A stretch of 25,208 bases of DNA, taken from contig JAKFCU010000111.1 of assembly GCA_036676475.1 (NCBI GenBank), forward strand, positions 1-25,208. Reading direction: 5' to 3'. Numbering within the stretch: position 1 is the first letter of the stretch; every line of letters starts with the position of its first letter. Below the pieces are notes generated by a model, which worked only from the letters and a program-made list of their open reading frames with translations, was not told the origin of the DNA and did no database searches. Shown here one piece after another: positions 23,411 through 25,208 of this stretch. This DNA is from LC029 sp036676475 (lineage in GTDB: Bacteria > Bacillota > Bacilli > Aneurinibacillales > RAOX-1). The position numbers and the translations under genes are program-made.

Positions 23411-23609
23411 TAACCTTCAAAACCATATCGGAAAAGGGACAATGATAAATCTAAGGGTCTATTTAATTTTATTGCATGAATAACTCAAATGTAAATAAGC
23501 TTATTCCAGTAATGCTACCCTTATCATTGATCCTATTCCAATACGCGGGTTGAATAGTTAGGTTTGTTAAAATCCGCAATTAAAGTCTGAGTATTCATTT
23601 TTTTGTTTT

Positions 23610-23795
23610 TTGTGTGAATTAAGTTATAATGAGGCAGTTAAACGGGGTGAAATTTCAGAAATTGACGTTCCATTCACAGTTGATGCTATCCTCGGAACGC
23701 TCAATAATGTCGATGACCAACTTTTATATCAAGATTACTCGACCAACCGAATTCTACAAGGCATACGACGTATTTACATAGAAGGGATAAAATAA
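23610..23795 (+). pseudogene. C-terminal fragment of a TetR-family regulator
   Basis: About 60 codons ending in a proper stop resemble the end of a TetR/AcrR ligand domain: EAVKRGEISEIDVPFTVDAILGTLNN ... YSTNRILQGIRRIYIEGIK. The DNA-binding domain and most of the ligand domain are absent, and upstream sequence is unrelated, so a regulator was truncated by a deletion or rearrangement. It lies 26 nt before eamA, consistent with a former tetR-eamA pair. An independent small gene is possible but less likely since no RBS is seen. Confidence 0.65.
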
Positions 23796-23821
23796 AAAGT
23801 AACAAAGAGTGGGGGGAAAAA

Positions 23822-24718
23822 GTGAAGCAGGGAGACAATTCGAGAGCTATCGGCTTGCCATTAGTCATTTCTATTATTGCCATTTCATTTGCAGCTATTT
23901 TCGTAAAATGGTCAGATGCTCCAGCCACTATTTTAAGTATGTATCGCATGTGGTTGGCATCTATACTATTGATACCCATTGTTTGGATAAAACGAAAGGA
24001 TTTTCTGAAAATAACAAGAAAAGATTGGTACTTTTTATTTTTTTCAGGTTTGTTCTTAGCAGTGCACTTCGCGCTTTGGTTTGGCTCACTGAAGTTGACA
24101 ACAGTAGCAAGTTCGACCATCATTCTAGCTTTGCAACCAATCGTAGCATTGATAGGCGGTTTTTTTCTGTTTAGAGAACGAACACCAGCATCTGCATTGA
24201 TGACGATGGGAATCGCAGTTATCGGTGCCATAATGGTTGGCTGGGGAGATTTTAGATTAAGTAAGGAAGCAATTATTGGTGATATACTTTCTTTTCTTAG
24301 TGTCATAGCTGTTGTTGGTTACTTATTGATCGGACAAAGCACAGTTAAAAAAGTATCGCATTGGATTTATAGCTTTTGTGTATTTTTATTTGCATCCATT
24401 ATATTGACTGTATATAACTTAGGTTCAGGAGTTGCTTTTAGTGGATATGATGCACGAGAATGGGGTATTTTTGTATTATTGGCAATCGTCCCCACTATTG
24501 CTCATGTTATTCATAACTGGCTCTTAAATTATGTAAATGCAACTACCATCTCCATGAGCATTTTAGGAGAACCCGTAGGAGCGACGGCTTTGGCGACTAT
24601 ATTTTTAGGAGAGCTTCTAGTGGGTTGGCAGATTACCGGAGGAATTCTTGTGTTGATTGGGGTCTTTTTATTTTTGATTCAACAACAAAAACGACTTCAA
24701 CATAAAGAAGTTGCGTAG
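23822..24718 (+). CDS. EamA/DMT-family transporter
   Basis: 298-aa inner membrane protein with ten predicted helices in two EamA repeats (about 10-140 and 155-290). Drug/metabolite transporter superfamily members export amino acids or other small metabolites. Signatures include AAIFVKWSDAPATILSMYRMW, the LAVHFALWFGSLKLTTVASSTIILALQPIVALIGGFFLFRE end of repeat one, and the second-repeat TTISMSILGEPVGATALATIFLGELLVGWQITGGILVLIGVFLFL. The GTG start (23822) follows GGGGGG by five nt. A degenerate copy of its 3' end lies 1.3 kb upstream and a truncated tetR just before it. Substrate unknown. Confidence 0.9.
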   Translation: MKQGDNSRAIGLPLVISIIAISFAAIFVKWSDAPATILSMYRMWLASILLIPIVWIKRKDFLKITRKDWYFLFFSGLFLAVHFALWFGSLKLTTVASSTIILALQPIVALIGGFFLFRERTPASALMTMGIAVIGAIMVGWGDFRLSKEAIIGDILSFLSVIAVVGYLLIGQSTVKKVSHWIYSFCVFLFASIILTVYNLGSGVAFSGYDAREWGIFVLLAIVPTIAHVIHNWLLNYVNATTISMSILGEPVGATALATIFLGELLVGWQITGGILVLIGVFLFLIQQQKRLQHKEVA

Positions 24719-24734
24719 AAGGGGCATACAATTA

Positions 24735-24770
24735 GAAAAGTAGAGAAACGCTAAGCTTCTCTACTTTCTA
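24735..24770. terminator. Terminator between eamA and isocitrate lyase
   Basis: Stem AAAGTAGAGAA (24737-24747) / TTCTCTACTTT (24757-24767), 9-nt loop, extended by TAG/CTA with a bulge. T-runs are weak on both sides, but it is placed between converging genes. Confidence 0.6.
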
Positions 24771-24797
24771 AGGAATAAATTAAATTCTAATTTTGGT

Positions 24798-25208
24798 TTA
24801 ATGTTGGAATTGTTCTTCCTCTGTAGAACCCGTTAAAGCCGTAGTCGAAGATTTTCCGCAGGATATGACAAGAGACACTGCATCAAAGTAACCTGTTCCC
24901 ACCTCACGTTGATGGCGAGTCGCTGTGTAGCCATTAACTTCTGCAGCAAATTCAGCTTCTTGAAGTTGAGAGTAAGCTGCCATACCATGATCTTTGTATC
25001 CACGCGCGAGTTCGAACATGCTGTAATTTAAGGAATGGAATCCAGCCAAGGTAACGAATTGGAACTTGTATCCCATTTTACCTAATTCTTTTTGGAAGTT
25101 AGCAATCGTTTGTTCATCCAACTTCTTCTTCCAATTGAACGAAGGAGAGCAGTTGTAAGCCAAATGTTTGCCCGGGAACTTCGCATGGATCGCTTCAGCA
25201 AAGCGGCG
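24798..25208 (-). CDS. aceA: Isocitrate lyase, C-terminal part (gene runs off the window)
   Basis: Glyoxylate-shunt enzyme splitting isocitrate into glyoxylate and succinate, allowing growth on acetate or fatty acids. The minus-strand frame is open from the window edge: RRFAEAIHAKFPGKHLAYNCSPSFNWKKKL, then FQKELGKMGYKFQFVTLAGFHSLNYSMFELARGY, MAAYSQLQEAEFAAEVNGYTATRHQREVGTGYFD, and a C terminus ending TALTGSTEEEQFQH. NCSPSFNW is the conserved substrate-binding segment of the lyase. About 137 C-terminal residues are present; the N-terminal part and the KKCGH catalytic motif lie beyond position 25208. Confidence 0.97.
   Translation of the reverse strand, partial: RRFAEAIHAKFPGKHLAYNCSPSFNWKKKLDEQTIANFQKELGKMGYKFQFVTLAGFHSLNYSMFELARGYKDHGMAAYSQLQEAEFAAEVNGYTATRHQREVGTGYFDAVSLVISCGKSSTTALTGSTEEEQFQH

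Noticed and set aside
23701..24306. A 201-codon open frame on the minus strand over eamA
   Set aside because: Antisense of a recognised transporter; composition (Ile/Lys/Ser/Asn rich without motifs) and lack of RBS fit a chance frame.
24798..25163. Isocitrate lyase as a truncated 121-aa gene starting at a TTG
   Set aside because: The same frame stays open and homologous (RRFAEAIHAKFPGKH) to the window edge, so the gene is simply cut by the window.
1..25208. CRISPR arrays, tRNA and rRNA genes, complete insertion sequences
   Set aside because: No regularly spaced repeat arrays, no cloverleaf or rRNA-like sequence, and no transposase reading frame were seen on either strand.

Overview
The window looks like chromosomal DNA of a low-to-medium GC, aerobic, Gram-positive Bacillales bacterium. 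The indications are AAAGGAGG-type ribosome binding sites, the acetyl-DAP lysine pathway (DapH plus N-acetyl-DAP deacetylase), HemQ of the coproporphyrin-dependent heme pathway, a caa3-type cytochrome oxidase operon in ctaCDEFG order, and an IMEF-type encapsulin. Genus cannot be fixed from the sequence; Bacillaceae or Paenibacillaceae-like lineages fit best (inference).

Layout. Positions 1-1450 (minus strand): a solitary type I glutamine synthetase gene with its own promoter, a perfect GlnR/TnrA box and a terminator. 1648-3556 (plus): dapH and an acetyl-DAP deacetylase gene, a two-gene lysine/diaminopimelate operon with terminator. 3624-4458 (plus): hemQ. 4587-5883 (minus): a D-2-hydroxyacid dehydrogenase followed by a small conserved-looking protein. 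6087-11361 (minus): ctaC-ctaD-ctaE-ctaF-ctaG-DUF420, encoding the caa3 terminal oxidase and assembly factors; hemQ nearby supplies heme biosynthesis. 11934-14288 (plus): a fused TRAP permease without its binding protein, then a small exported membrane protein. 14405-16372: a class A penicillin-binding protein, followed by a frameshifted C-terminal remnant of a Clp ATPase.

16699-21975 (plus) is the most notable region. A Fur-box-preceded ferric-iron ABC importer (lipoprotein, fused permease, short ATPase) is followed, 289 bp later and after a terminator, by a two-gene nanocompartment operon. That operon encodes a ferritin-like IMEF cargo with a C-terminal encapsulation tag, and a family 1 encapsulin shell. 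Together they look like an iron uptake and iron storage island.

21976-23820 is a decay zone. It holds a wrbA-like pseudogene (minus), an orphan lysine-rich kinase-like gene, a degenerate second copy of the 3' end of the downstream eamA gene, and a TetR C-terminal fragment. It is followed by an intact EamA-family transporter (23822-24718). The window closes with the 3' part of isocitrate lyase on the minus strand.

Two kinds of non-coding elements stand out: a dispersed repeat of about 50 bp at 4456-4506 and 11563-11611, and a cluster of strong hairpins at 5941-6066 downstream of the cta operon.
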